64,000 bases of DNA from Pseudoclavibacter sp. Marseille-Q3772 (GTDB lineage: Bacteria; Actinomycetota; Actinomycetes; Actinomycetales; Microbacteriaceae): positions 1,550,001 to 1,614,000 of the forward strand of contig NZ_OU745391.1 of assembly GCF_916618895.1 (NCBI RefSeq), written 5' to 3'. This document shows positions 29,615 through 39,126 of this stretch, in pieces. Below the pieces are notes generated by a model. The model saw only the letters and a list, made by a program, of their open reading frames with translations. It was not told the DNA's origin and searched no databases. The position numbers were made by a program, and so were the translations under genes. How positions within the stretch are numbered: position 1 is the first letter of the stretch; each line of letters starts with the position of its first letter.

Positions 29615-30298
29615 CTACGTTCGTACCGGGGTAACCCACAGCGAGCGTCGAGCGGGGACCCCGAGCATTACCGGCTCGCCGCCCCTATCAACCTCGACCC
29701 GGATGGTGTCGGCAAGCGAATCAGCATCGAGCACCGTGAGCTCGCTGCCTACGCTGATGCCTCGACGCGTGAACTCGCGCAGCAGCTCGGGATAGTCGTC
29801 GTCGACCCGCTCTACTTTGACGTGGCTCCCAAGCGGCACGTCGTAAAGCATGACCGCGGAGTCGAGCGCACTCAGTTTGCCGGTGCTGCTTGGGATGGGG
29901 TCTCCGTGTGGGTCGCGGGATGGAAAGCCGAGGTGCTCATCCATGCGCTCCACTAATCGGTCGGAGACTGCGTGCTCTAGCTGTTCGGCCTCGTCGTGGA
30001 TTTCGTCCCAGGTGTACCCGAGCGCATCCACCAAGAAGGTTTCGATGATGCGGTGACGTCGCACCATCGCCAGCGCGTACTGTTCGCCTTCGGATGTGAG
30101 CGTCACCGCACCGTAGCGTTCGTGCACGCATAATCCCTGCTTAGCGAGCTTGCCGAGGGTGATCGACACGGTGGACGTCGTCACGCCGATACGTTCGGCA
30201 ATGCGTGAGGGCGTCACTGGGTCGGTCGACCATTCACTGAGTGCCCAGATCGCTTTGAGGTAATCCTGGGTGCTGGGTGAGAGTTGGGACACCGACAC
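29615..30298 (-). CDS. DtxR/MntR-family metal-dependent repressor
   Basis: A 227-residue regulator with an N-terminal winged helix (STQDYLKAIWALSEW; TPSRIAERIGVTTSTVSITLGKLAKQGL), the metal-binding/dimerisation domain (HRIIETFLVDALGYTWDEIHDEAEQLEHAVSD) and a C-terminal FeoA/SH3-like domain. Converges on the metal transporter with 8 bp between them. It is the likely regulator of that operon, repressing when Mn(II) or Fe(II) is plentiful. The start is GTG 30298; a second GTG lies 6 bp inside. Confidence 0.9.
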   Translation of the reverse strand: MSVSQLSPSTQDYLKAIWALSEWSTDPVTPSRIAERIGVTTSTVSITLGKLAKQGLCVHERYGAVTLTSEGEQYALAMVRRHRIIETFLVDALGYTWDEIHDEAEQLEHAVSDRLVERMDEHLGFPSRDPHGDPIPSSTGKLSALDSAVMLYDVPLGSHVKVERVDDDYPELLREFTRRGISVGSELTVLDADSLADTIRVEVDRGGEPVMLGVPARRSLWVTPVRT

Positions 30299-30381
30299 GC
30301 GTGCAGTGTATCAGCGGGATCGGCAACATCGCCGGGCTCCCTATGGTGTTTGTCACGCCGCGGCCACGAACCGAGCGTCGA

Positions 30382-30774
30382 CTAACCCGCATCCACCGCC
30401 CGGAGCACGTGTTCGTCGGCTGCTGCATCAAACCGATCGCGGGCGTCGAGCACGTCTTCGACGTGTGCCTCGGCCCACTCCTGGAGGGCTGACAGGGGTG
30501 CCTCAAGGGTTCGCCCGAGGTCGGTAAGCACGTACACCGGATGCGCTCCGGTCGCTTCGCGAGTTACCAGTCCGTCGCGCTCAAGGGCTCGCAGGGTGTC
30601 GCGCAACACCTTCTTCGAGATTCCCTCAATGTGGCGATGTAGTTCTCCAAACCGGTGCGCCCGTTCAGAAAGCAGGATCACAATCATCGCCGTCCACTTG
30701 TTCGCGATTCTGGCGAGGGATTGTCGGGACGGGCAAGTGGCAGAGAATACGTTCCAGTCACCCCGCGGCGCCAT
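30382..30774 (-). CDS. HxlR-family transcriptional regulator
   Basis: A 130-residue winged-helix protein with the family signature: an N-terminal Cys (Cys14 in ATCPSRQSL), NKWTAMIVILLSERAHRFGELHRHIEGISKKVLRDTLRALERDGLVTRE. The conserved Cys can act as a redox or electrophile sensor in relatives such as HypR and YodB. It is divergent from an NTF2-like gene, and the gap between them holds an inverted repeat, so it probably controls that gene and itself. Confidence 0.9.
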   Translation of the reverse strand: MAPRGDWNVFSATCPSRQSLARIANKWTAMIVILLSERAHRFGELHRHIEGISKKVLRDTLRALERDGLVTREATGAHPVYVLTDLGRTLEAPLSALQEWAEAHVEDVLDARDRFDAAADEHVLRAVDAG

Positions 30775-30789
30775 TTAGCTTCCCTCCCC

Positions 30790-30807
30790 GGTTACGTTGA
30801 AGTAACC
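30790..30807. promoter_or_regulatory. Inverted repeat, candidate HxlR operator
   Basis: GGTTAC-N6-GTAACC, a perfect 6-bp inverted repeat, lies 16 bp upstream of the hxlR-type start and 63 bp from the divergent NTF2-like gene. Its size and position suit a dimeric winged-helix repressor. Confidence 0.5.
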
Positions 30808-30869
30808 GCCACCGTGTTGGCAACGTGACGACAGCAGGATACCCCGCACGAAACGAAGGAGAACCCCCC

Positions 30870-31256
30870 ATGTCTGTCACGGAAACAGTTCAGCAATACG
30901 GTGCCGCTCTAGCGGCCGGCGATATGGCCGCACTCGAGCAACTTCTCGACGACAACATCGTGTGGCACCAACCCGGAAATCACCCCCTGGCCGGCGAACA
31001 CGTCGGCAAACAGGCCGTCATGCGGCACCTCGCCAACTTTGCCGAGTTGAGCGGGGGTACGTTCGCGCTCACGCCTGAACCAACGCACGAACACGGCCCG
31101 TTTGTCGCGATGCCGGTGCGGTTCACGGCGCAGCGTTCCGACCGCCAACCGCTCGACCAGCTCGGTCTGGATATCTTCCGTGTCGTTGAGGGACGGATTG
31201 TCGAAGTGTGGCTGATGAGTGAAGATCAGCGCGCGGAAGACGCGTTCTGGAGCTAG
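30870..31256 (+). CDS. NTF2-like/SnoaL-type protein
   Basis: A 128-residue protein from ATG 30870, preceded by AAGGAGAACCCC. It shows the cone-fold pattern of the NTF2-like superfamily (QQYGAALAAGDMAALEQLLDDNIVWHQPG ... FRVVEGRIVEVWLM). Such proteins are hydrolases, isomerases or ligand carriers; no catalytic residue can be assigned. Divergent from and probably regulated by the HxlR gene. Confidence 0.8.
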   Translation: MSVTETVQQYGAALAAGDMAALEQLLDDNIVWHQPGNHPLAGEHVGKQAVMRHLANFAELSGGTFALTPEPTHEHGPFVAMPVRFTAQRSDRQPLDQLGLDIFRVVEGRIVEVWLMSEDQRAEDAFWS

Positions 31257-31273
31257 ACGCCGAACGCTGTTCG

Positions 31274-32299
31274 TTACTCACCACCGCTGTCGCTTGGTGC
31301 AGGCCAGTGGTCGGCGAACGCGATTGACGAGGGCCATTCCTCAACCAGCGGCTCGGTGCGCGCAGTCGCCTCGGCGACCAAGCCGTGGAGAAGCTCCGCG
31401 CATCGAGCCCCCATCGCCATCGGGTTCGCGAAGATCGCGGTGATCGTGGGTGCTGCCACCTCGGTGAACGGATCGCCCGCGCAGGAAGCGATCCAGGGAA
31501 CCGCAGAATCCGGAGTGCCAAGCTGCAGGTTGGATGCCGCGTATCCGGCGAGGTTCTGCCCGGCAAACACAATGCAATTCGGGGCAGTGGCGGATGCAAG
31601 CAGCTCACGGACCAGCGCCGTAAGCTCCTCCGAAGTACCGAAGATCGGGAAGCGCGCGGTCGTCACCGGCAGCCCAAGGCGCGAACCGATCGCCTCGCAG
31701 GACGAGATCACATCGATCGTCCACCGGGACAGGAGCGACTCATCCGGTGCCACCACCGCCACGCGGGATGCGCCACCGGCGTGCGCTGAACGCAACACGC
31801 GTTCGAGCTGCCCGCGGTAATCGACCTGCAAGATCGCGGCCGGATCTGGTGCTCCGGGCGGCGCGCCATCGGCGGCAACAACCGGCACCTGCGCTCGAAC
31901 GAGTTCCTCGACGCCGTTGTGTCCAGACTCCCAGTCCGCGACCGCCGCACCATCCACGCGGAACGCCTCGCCGCGACCGGCGGCGTTGGACGCTGCCAAC
32001 ACCACATCCACATCCTGCGCTGCCGCCGTATCCGCAAAGCCAATCGCGAACTGCATGTAGTAGCTCAGCGTGCGCGCAGCCTGGGGCACGTGAAGCGCGA
32101 AGGTTGTTGGCCGACCCCGGCGCAGGCCGCGCGCTGCGGTGTTGAAACGGAACCCGCGGCGGCGCGCCAAATCGAGCACGCGCTCACGGGTGGCGGTGGC
32201 AACTGACGGCTTGCCGTTCAGCGCGCCAGATACCGTCCCCACGGAAAGCCCGAGCTCGGCTGCGAGTTCCGGAATCGTCACGCGGTTGGATGGCGACAT
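31274..32299 (-). CDS. LacI-family transcriptional regulator
   Basis: A 341-residue repressor with the N-terminal HTH VTIPELAAELGLSVGTVSGALNGKPSVA, the hinge region, and a periplasmic-binding-protein-like effector domain. It is divergent from the amidohydrolase-permease pair, and a perfect LacI-type operator (TGAAACGTTTCA) lies between them, so it most likely represses those genes until an inducer binds. The ligand is unknown; it could be an amide or amino acid derivative handled by the neighbours. Confidence 0.9.
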   Translation of the reverse strand: MSPSNRVTIPELAAELGLSVGTVSGALNGKPSVATATRERVLDLARRRGFRFNTAARGLRRGRPTTFALHVPQAARTLSYYMQFAIGFADTAAAQDVDVVLAASNAAGRGEAFRVDGAAVADWESGHNGVEELVRAQVPVVAADGAPPGAPDPAAILQVDYRGQLERVLRSAHAGGASRVAVVAPDESLLSRWTIDVISSCEAIGSRLGLPVTTARFPIFGTSEELTALVRELLASATAPNCIVFAGQNLAGYAASNLQLGTPDSAVPWIASCAGDPFTEVAAPTITAIFANPMAMGARCAELLHGLVAEATARTEPLVEEWPSSIAFADHWPAPSDSGGE

Positions 32300-32410
32300 G
32301 GTGGCAGTCTATGCGTTCGCAGACAACAACCCGAACTCGCAAAACCCGCGCAACATGCCCTCGTCTGGGGTGAGCGGTTGCGCTGTGGCACAAACTCGGT
32401 ACGCTCTATT

Positions 32411-32422
32411 TGAAACGTTTCA
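32411..32422. promoter_or_regulatory. LacI-family operator
   Basis: A perfect 12-bp palindrome TGAAACGTTTCA with the central CG typical of LacI/GalR operators. It lies between the lacI-type gene and the divergent amidohydrolase gene. The remaining bases of this 254-bp gap show no gene. Confidence 0.7.
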
Positions 32423-32553
32423 CGATGACCAATCGAACACGTTTAGCACACCGGCGCACCACACCAACCAGCTGTGGCAGCGTCCGGTAACCGAACAACT
32501 GCCCCACCGCTGAGGCAGCATCCGCGACAACGAAGTACGCCCCAGGAGCACAA

Positions 32554-34152
32554 GTGACCGAGACCACTCTCATCTGCGCATCCCACGTTGTAACCGAGCA
32601 CGGCGACGGCGACACCATTGCAATTCAACAGGGTGCCATCGCCGCAATCGGCTCGTTCGAATCGCTGAACGAGCAGTTTCCACAAGCCGTCGTCGAACAG
32701 TTTTCGGATGCGGTGATCACCGCCGGCTTGATCGACGGCCACGCGCACCCGGTTTGGGGACTAGAGATGTCTCGCGGCGCCGACCTGAGCGATTGCGAAA
32801 CTCGCGCGGACATCATTCGTGCGCTCCAAGCGGAGGCCGAAACGCTCGCGGATGACGAATGGGTGATGGCCTGGGGCCTCATCCCAACCGCACTCGAAAC
32901 AGAGGAAGTCACCAACGACATCATCACCGAGGCACTCGGTGCCGAACGCCTGGTGTACATCACCCTGTTCGACGCCCACTCGGCACTCGTCTCTCAGCCG
33001 GTGCTTGATCTCGCCGGTATCACCGAACCGCGCTCAACCGTGGACGGCGGCGGCATTGTCGCCCGCCGCGACGGCAACGGGCTCAGCGGCCACGTGCTCG
33101 AGTTCTCGGCCATCGACCTCATCGTGCCGGTTGTGCCTCGTCCCACCGTCGCTTCACAGGCACAACGACTCACCGAGTTGCTGGATGGTATGGCTCGCGC
33201 TGGTCTCACCGAAGCCTATGTTCCAGACGCTCGACCGCGCGACGTGTTTGCCATCCTCGAACACATTGAACAGCACGGCGAACTGCCGATCCGGCTGCGC
33301 ATCTCGCCATGGTGCACCCCCGATATGGACACCAACGATGTACTCCAGCTCGTGCACCAGCAGGGCAAGGGCGGACGCCGCTGGACCGTCGAAGGCGTCA
33401 AGCTGTTCATCGACGGCACGATCGACGGCGGTACCGCATGGCTGGAAGAACCCGACACCCAGGGTGAATGCCTCGGCAGTTTCTGGCACGAACCACGCAA
33501 ATACGCGGAACACGTAGCCCTGCTCCACGAGCATCGCATCCCCACCATCACCCACGCCATTGGCGACCAGGGAGTGCGCTTCGTCGCCGAAACCCTGGCT
33601 GCGCTTCCCGATAACGGCACCCATCACCGCATCGACCACCTCGAGATCGTCGCCGAGGACGTCATCAAGTTCATCGGTGAACAGCAGCTGGCGATCTGCG
33701 TCCAACCCTCGCACTGCACGCTGTTCACCCACCCGGAGGGCGCCGACACCTGGTCGAAGCGCTTGGGTCACCCGCGTAATCAACAGGGATGGAAAACCCA
33801 CAGCTTCCTCGAGGCTGGTATCGTCGAGGCGCTCGGCTCGGACTGGCCGGTCGCTGACTACGATCCGCGCGGCATCATCGCCGATGCGCAGCTGCGCCAC
33901 CCGCACGACCGCGATACTAAGCCAATCCACCCCGAGCAGGCGCTGAGCGCATCCGAAGCTCTGCGTGGATACACCGGATACGTGCCGAAATCCGTGGGGC
34001 GAACCGGATCCACCCTCGCTGTTGGCGAACCCGCCGACATCACGGTTTGGGCCGCAGACCCGCGCGATACCGAACCGGCTGCGCTGCCCGACGTCGAAAT
34101 CCTCGCCACCCTCATCGGCGGCGAATTCGTATTCAACCAACAGGGCAGCTAA
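32554..34152 (+). CDS. YtcJ-like amidohydrolase
   Basis: A 532-residue enzyme of the amidohydrolase superfamily, family 3. GTG start at 32554 with AGGAGCAC upstream. Metal-site motifs: DGHAHPVW near residue 69, a lysine segment VEGVKLFIDG around 287, THAIGD around 335, HRIDHLE around 355, and the final Asp in GSDWPV around 431. It hydrolyses C-N bonds of some amide or cyclic substrate. Followed 44 bp later by an APC permease, so an imported amide or its amino acid product is a reasonable guess. LacI control is likely. Confidence 0.87.
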   Translation: MTETTLICASHVVTEHGDGDTIAIQQGAIAAIGSFESLNEQFPQAVVEQFSDAVITAGLIDGHAHPVWGLEMSRGADLSDCETRADIIRALQAEAETLADDEWVMAWGLIPTALETEEVTNDIITEALGAERLVYITLFDAHSALVSQPVLDLAGITEPRSTVDGGGIVARRDGNGLSGHVLEFSAIDLIVPVVPRPTVASQAQRLTELLDGMARAGLTEAYVPDARPRDVFAILEHIEQHGELPIRLRISPWCTPDMDTNDVLQLVHQQGKGGRRWTVEGVKLFIDGTIDGGTAWLEEPDTQGECLGSFWHEPRKYAEHVALLHEHRIPTITHAIGDQGVRFVAETLAALPDNGTHHRIDHLEIVAEDVIKFIGEQQLAICVQPSHCTLFTHPEGADTWSKRLGHPRNQQGWKTHSFLEAGIVEALGSDWPVADYDPRGIIADAQLRHPHDRDTKPIHPEQALSASEALRGYTGYVPKSVGRTGSTLAVGEPADITVWAADPRDTEPAALPDVEILATLIGGEFVFNQQGS

Positions 34153-34195
34153 CGAGCAGCCGAGCCACACCACCCTGAACAAAGGAGTTCGACCA

Positions 34196-35572
34196 ATGTC
34201 AACCGAACCCGCAACGCCCGCTGCAGCACCAACGCTGCGGCGCACGATGAACCTACCCACGCTCGTATTCTTCGGACTGGCCTATATGGTGCCGATGACC
34301 ATTTTCAGCACCTACGGGCTGGTTACCGAAACCACCGAGGGGCACCTACCGGCCGCTTACATCCTCACTACCGGTGCCATGCTGTTCACCGCGTTCAGTT
34401 ACGCGTGTATCGTACGGCGGATGCCCACAGCGGGTAGTGCCTACGGCTACGCTCGCAGCGCATTCGGTCCCGGCCCCGGATTCTTGACTGGCTGGGCAAT
34501 CATGATCGACTACATGCTGCTGCCGTTGGCAAACTACCTGCTGCTCGGAATCTACCTCAACGCACAGTTCCCGGCACTACCGGCATGGGTGCCGATCATC
34601 ATTGCGATTGTGTTGGTGACCACCCTGAACGTGCTCGGTATCGACGTGGTCAAGAACATCAACGTTCTGCTCGTTGTCGTGCAGCTCATCTTCATGGTCC
34701 TGTTCGTCGTGCTTGCCGCCGGCAAACTCGACCCGAACATCTCGCCACTGGCACCGTTCTGGGATGCGAATGCTTCGTTAGGCTCGATCGCTGCCGGCGC
34801 ATCGGTGCTTGCGCTGTCGTTTCTTGGTTTCGACGCGGTCTCCACCCTGGCAGAAGAAGCGAAGGATCCACGCCGGAACGTACCGCGCGCAGTGATCCTG
34901 ACCGTGGTCTGCGGCGGTGTGCTGTTCATGGTGATCTCGTGGTTCGGTCAGATGGTCTGGCCCGACTACACCACCTTCGAGGCGCTCGACACGGCACCGC
35001 TTGAACTCGTCGGACACCTCGGCGGCGCGGCCATGCAGGCGTTCTTCCTCACCGCCTACCTAATCGGCTGCTTCGCCAGCGCGACCGCATCCCAAGCAAG
35101 TACCTCACGCGTGCTGTACTCCATGGGTCGCGACCGGGTGCTGCCACAACGAATCTTCGGTGTACTTCACCCTCGCTTCCAGACCCCGGTATTCGCGATC
35201 CTCGTAATCGGTGTGATCTCGTTGCTGGCGATCGTGCTTACCGCCGATTTCGTGTTCTCGATCATTAGCTTCGGTGCGCTCGCGGCGTTTTCGATCGTGA
35301 ACCTCGCGGTCATCAAGTTCTTCATCATTGACCGCAAGGAACGCGGCGTCGCGGCAATTCTGAAGTACGCCGTCGTTCCCCTCATCGGCTTCGCGCTCAC
35401 GGTGTACTTGTGGTTCTCGCTGGATGCGACGGCGCTGATCACCGGATTGGTCTGGGTTGGTATCGGCGTGGTCTACCTCGCGTTCCTCTCCAAGGGATTC
35501 CGGCAGATGCCCACCTCGAGCTTCGAAGAATCGGGGCTGTATGACGAGGATGCAGCGAAGGCCAACTCGTAA
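34196..35572 (+). CDS. APC-family permease, amidohydrolase-linked
   Basis: A 458-residue transporter with about 12 membrane helices and the APC motif PTAGSAYGYARSAFG. ATG 34196 is preceded by AAAGGAGTT; the frame open upstream to 33965 only shadows the amidohydrolase. It is clearly paralogous to the permease at 227-1657 (same TDG/TEGHLPAAY, RMLL/RVLYSMGR(D/N)..LP and FALTVYLW-type segments). It probably imports the amidohydrolase substrate or exports its product. Confidence 0.88.
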   Translation: MSTEPATPAAAPTLRRTMNLPTLVFFGLAYMVPMTIFSTYGLVTETTEGHLPAAYILTTGAMLFTAFSYACIVRRMPTAGSAYGYARSAFGPGPGFLTGWAIMIDYMLLPLANYLLLGIYLNAQFPALPAWVPIIIAIVLVTTLNVLGIDVVKNINVLLVVVQLIFMVLFVVLAAGKLDPNISPLAPFWDANASLGSIAAGASVLALSFLGFDAVSTLAEEAKDPRRNVPRAVILTVVCGGVLFMVISWFGQMVWPDYTTFEALDTAPLELVGHLGGAAMQAFFLTAYLIGCFASATASQASTSRVLYSMGRDRVLPQRIFGVLHPRFQTPVFAILVIGVISLLAIVLTADFVFSIISFGALAAFSIVNLAVIKFFIIDRKERGVAAILKYAVVPLIGFALTVYLWFSLDATALITGLVWVGIGVVYLAFLSKGFRQMPTSSFEESGLYDEDAAKANS

Positions 35573-35761
35573 CGGAACCGGAACGCGTTCTGCCCGCATC
35601 CGCTAATAGATAGGCGTCGGATATACAGCGGATGAACACTGCATCGGGGCGCTGCTGATACTCTGCCAACAACTGTGCGTGTATCACGCAGCGTCGCGGT
35701 GCGATTATGTGCCAGCACCGTAGGCAACGAATCAACGATTCTCACCACAAGGAAACGCATC

Positions 35762-38494
35762 GTGTCGAACAAGCTCGTCATTGTCGAGTCCCCTACCAAG
35801 GTCAAGAGCATCTCGAAGTACCTGGGGGATGAGTACACGGTGATGGCCTCGGTCGGCCACATCCGTGATCTCATCGAACCCAAGAATCTTCCGGCCGAGC
35901 AAAAGCACGGATCGCTCGGCAAGTTCTCGGTCGATGTCGACAACGGGTTCGAGCCGTATTACGTCGTTTCGGACGCGAAGAAAAAGACGGTCACCGAGCT
36001 TAAGCGTGCGCTAAAGGAAGCTGACGAACTCATCCTCGCAACCGATGAGGACCGCGAGGGAGAGGCGATTGCCTGGCACCTATTGGAGGTGCTTAAACCC
36101 AAGGTGCCCGTGCGGCGTATGGTTTTCCACGAGATCACCCGCGAGGCGATTGAACGGGCCAAGGATGAGACCCGTCAGATCGACGACCACCTGGTCGACG
36201 CGCAGGAAACCCGCCGCATCCTTGACCGCCTGTACGGCTACGAAGTATCGCCGGTGTTGTGGCGCAAGGTCGGGCCTGGGCTTTCGGCAGGTCGCGTGCA
36301 GTCGGCGGCGACGCGCCTGATTGTGGATCGGGAACGCGAGCGGCTCGCGTTCGTATCCGCCACCTATTGGGGAGTTTCGGCACAGCTTGCCGCGAATAAC
36401 CAGCCCTTTGAAGTGCGTCTCACCAAGCTCGATGGCAGCCGCATCGCCACCGGGCGTGATTTCGATGACCGCGGTGCACTGAAATCGGATGCACTCGTGC
36501 TCACTGAGCCAACCGCAACGGCGCTCGCGGATGCGCTTCGAGCGGGGGACGTTTCGGTGACCGTTTCGGCGATTGAATCGAAGCCGTATACGCGTCGCCC
36601 GGCGGCACCGTTCACTACCTCGACCCTGCAGCAGGAAGCCTCGCGCAAACTGCACTTCTCGGCACGCCAGACAATGTCGGTGGCGCAATCGCTGTACGAA
36701 AACGGGCACATTACGTATATGCGTACTGACTCGCCGAACCTGTCGGCGCAGGCGCTGCAGGCCGCGCGAACGCAGGCAGCAACGCTGTACGGCAAAGAAT
36801 CGGTACCGCAGTCGCCGCGCTACTACGGCAATAAGTCGAAGAACGCGCAGGAGGCGCACGAAGCGATTCGTCCTGCCGGAAGCGAGTTTGTGCGCCCGAG
36901 CGCGCTGACCGGAGTGTCCGACCAAGAGCGCAAACTCTATGACCTCATCTGGAAACGCACGGTGGCATCGCAGATGGCCGACGCGAAGGGCCAAACCGCG
37001 ACCGTCACGCTCGCAGGCTCGGGCGTGGAACTGCCGGACGCATCCGGAACCGTAACCTCGATGGCCAGCGAATACCAGGTTTCCGGAACGGTGATCACCT
37101 TCCGCGGATTCCTCGCCGCCTATGAAGAGGGCCGCGATGACAGCAGCGAAGAAAAGCAGTCGACCACCGATGCAAAGCTGCCCGAACTCAAGGAAGGGGA
37201 TGCGGTTTCGGTCCGCGATTGCGAAGCCAAATCGCACGAGACCACCCCGCCACCGCGCTACACCGAAGCGAGCCTGGTCAAGGTGTTGGACGAGCTCGGC
37301 ATTGGCCGGCCATCCACGTACGCATCGATTATCGCGACCATCCAAGACCGTGGATATGCGGTCCGCCGTGGCAGCGCCCTGGTACCAAGCTGGACCGCGT
37401 TCTCGGTGGTGCGCCTGCTCGAAGAACACTTCAACGAGCTGGTGGAATACGATTTCACCGCTCAGATGGAGGCGGACCTGGATGCGATCGCTGCAGGAAA
37501 CCAGGATCGCGTCGCGTGGCTCGGCAATTTCTACTTCGGTTCCGATGATCACCCGGGTCTGCGCCGCGTCATCGACAACCTCGGCGAGATTGACGCGCGG
37601 GCATTGAACTCCACGGCACTCACCGACACTGCCACGCTGCGCATCGGTCGGTACGGCCCCTATATCGAAGTTGCTGCGGACGATGGTGGCGACCCGCGCC
37701 GCATCAATGTGCCCGAAGATCTCGCTCCGGATGAGCTCACTGCGCAAAAAGTGCAGGAACTCATTGATGCGCCTGTTGCCGGAGACCGGGTGCTCGGTCA
37801 GGATCCCGAGACCGGTCACGACATTGTGGTGAAGGACGGTCGGTTCGGCCCCTATGTATCCGAGGTACTGCCCGAGCCCGAAGCTCCCGAGCCGGGTAAA
37901 CGCAAGAAGGCCGCGCCCAAGCCCCGCACCGCGTCCCTGTTCAAGTCGATGTCGCCGGACACGGTCACCTTTGACCAGGCGATGCAGCTGCTCTCACTGC
38001 CGCGCGTGGTCGGTGTGGATGAAGAGTCGGGTACTGAAGTCACCGCGCAGAACGGGCGTTTTGGTCCGTATCTGAAGAAGGGCACGGATACCCGCTCGCT
38101 GCCAACCGAGGATTCAATCTTCACGATCGATCTCGCCGGTGCACAGGAATTGTTCGCACAACCGAAGTACGCCAACCGGCAGTCGAAGACCGTAATCCTC
38201 GACTTCGGCGAACCGGACCCGGTTTCGGGGAAGACGGTGAAGGTGAAGGACGGTCGGTTCGGGCCGTATGTCACCGACGGTGAGACGAATGTGACGGTGC
38301 CGCGCGGCGCCGACCCCACCACGATTACCTTTGCGCGTGCGGTTGAGATGATCGCCGAGAAGCGTGCAAAGGGGCCGGCGAAGCGTCGCAGCACGGCGAA
38401 GAAAACCACGGCCAAAAAGACTGCGGCCAAAAAGACCACCGCGAAGAAGTCCACGACCCGTAAGTCCACGACCACGAAGAAAGACAGCGAGTAG
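35762..38494 (+). CDS. topA: DNA topoisomerase I
   Basis: Type IA topoisomerase that relaxes negative supercoils. About 910 residues from GTG 35762 (AAGGAAACGC upstream). It has the N-terminal Toprim domain (LVIVESPTKVKSISKYLG, LATDEDREGEAIAWHL), the active-site tyrosine in ITYMRTDSPNLS, and the GRPSTYA segment. The C-terminal half holds several repeated topo I C-terminal-type units (KDGRFGPYV motifs) and a lysine-rich KKTTAKK tail in place of zinc fingers, as in mycobacterial TopA. tmk and holB follow closely. Confidence 0.95.
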   Translation: MSNKLVIVESPTKVKSISKYLGDEYTVMASVGHIRDLIEPKNLPAEQKHGSLGKFSVDVDNGFEPYYVVSDAKKKTVTELKRALKEADELILATDEDREGEAIAWHLLEVLKPKVPVRRMVFHEITREAIERAKDETRQIDDHLVDAQETRRILDRLYGYEVSPVLWRKVGPGLSAGRVQSAATRLIVDRERERLAFVSATYWGVSAQLAANNQPFEVRLTKLDGSRIATGRDFDDRGALKSDALVLTEPTATALADALRAGDVSVTVSAIESKPYTRRPAAPFTTSTLQQEASRKLHFSARQTMSVAQSLYENGHITYMRTDSPNLSAQALQAARTQAATLYGKESVPQSPRYYGNKSKNAQEAHEAIRPAGSEFVRPSALTGVSDQERKLYDLIWKRTVASQMADAKGQTATVTLAGSGVELPDASGTVTSMASEYQVSGTVITFRGFLAAYEEGRDDSSEEKQSTTDAKLPELKEGDAVSVRDCEAKSHETTPPPRYTEASLVKVLDELGIGRPSTYASIIATIQDRGYAVRRGSALVPSWTAFSVVRLLEEHFNELVEYDFTAQMEADLDAIAAGNQDRVAWLGNFYFGSDDHPGLRRVIDNLGEIDARALNSTALTDTATLRIGRYGPYIEVAADDGGDPRRINVPEDLAPDELTAQKVQELIDAPVAGDRVLGQDPETGHDIVVKDGRFGPYVSEVLPEPEAPEPGKRKKAAPKPRTASLFKSMSPDTVTFDQAMQLLSLPRVVGVDEESGTEVTAQNGRFGPYLKKGTDTRSLPTEDSIFTIDLAGAQELFAQPKYANRQSKTVILDFGEPDPVSGKTVKVKDGRFGPYVTDGETNVTVPRGADPTTITFARAVEMIAEKRAKGPAKRRSTAKKTTAKKTAAKKTTAKKSTTRKSTTTKKDSE

Positions 38495-38496
38495 TT

Positions 38497-39126
38497 ATGC
38501 GCGGCCTGTTCATCACCGTTGAGGGCGGTGACGGCGCGGGGAAGTCCACACACGCGGGCAAACTCGAAGCATTCTTGGTCGCACAGGGCCGGGATGTGGT
38601 GCGCACGCGTGAACCGGGCGGTACCGATCTGGGGCAGCAATTGCGACAGATCCTCCTGCACCACCCCGGCGAGTTGCACCCGCGTGCCGAGGCATTGATT
38701 TTTGCCGCAGACCGCGCCCACCACATCGCAACGCTGGTGCGACCGGCGCTGGCGGCAGGCAAGGTGGTGTTGCAGGATCGCTATATCGACTCATCAGTGG
38801 CCTACCAGGGGTCGGGGCGCGCACTCGGGGCCGATGAGATTCGGAAGCTATCGGAGTGGGCGACTGAAGGGCTCACCCCGGACCTCACCATCCTGCTCGA
38901 CATTGATCCGCGTGAGGCCCGAGCGCGGATGCTCGGGGAGCGTGCGGCACTCGATCGCTTGGAGTCGCTGGATTTGAGCTTCCACGAGCAGGTGCGCGCA
39001 CAGTACCTGGCGCAGGCCGCCGCTGCACCGCAGCGCTATCTCGTCGTCGATGTGTCTGAGCCTGTGGACGTTGTGGCAGAACGCATCCGGAACCGGACTG
39101 CCGAGCTACTCGCGGAGCACGCGTGA
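38497..39126 (+). CDS. tmk: Thymidylate kinase
   Basis: Converts dTMP to dTDP. 209 residues with P-loop EGGDGAGKST, the DR(Y) segment VLQDRYIDSSVAYQG, and TREPGGT. Starts 2 bp after topA and overlaps holB by 4 bp, a standard tmk-holB pair. Confidence 0.94.
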   Translation: MRGLFITVEGGDGAGKSTHAGKLEAFLVAQGRDVVRTREPGGTDLGQQLRQILLHHPGELHPRAEALIFAADRAHHIATLVRPALAAGKVVLQDRYIDSSVAYQGSGRALGADEIRKLSEWATEGLTPDLTILLDIDPREARARMLGERAALDRLESLDLSFHEQVRAQYLAQAAAAPQRYLVVDVSEPVDVVAERIRNRTAELLAEHA

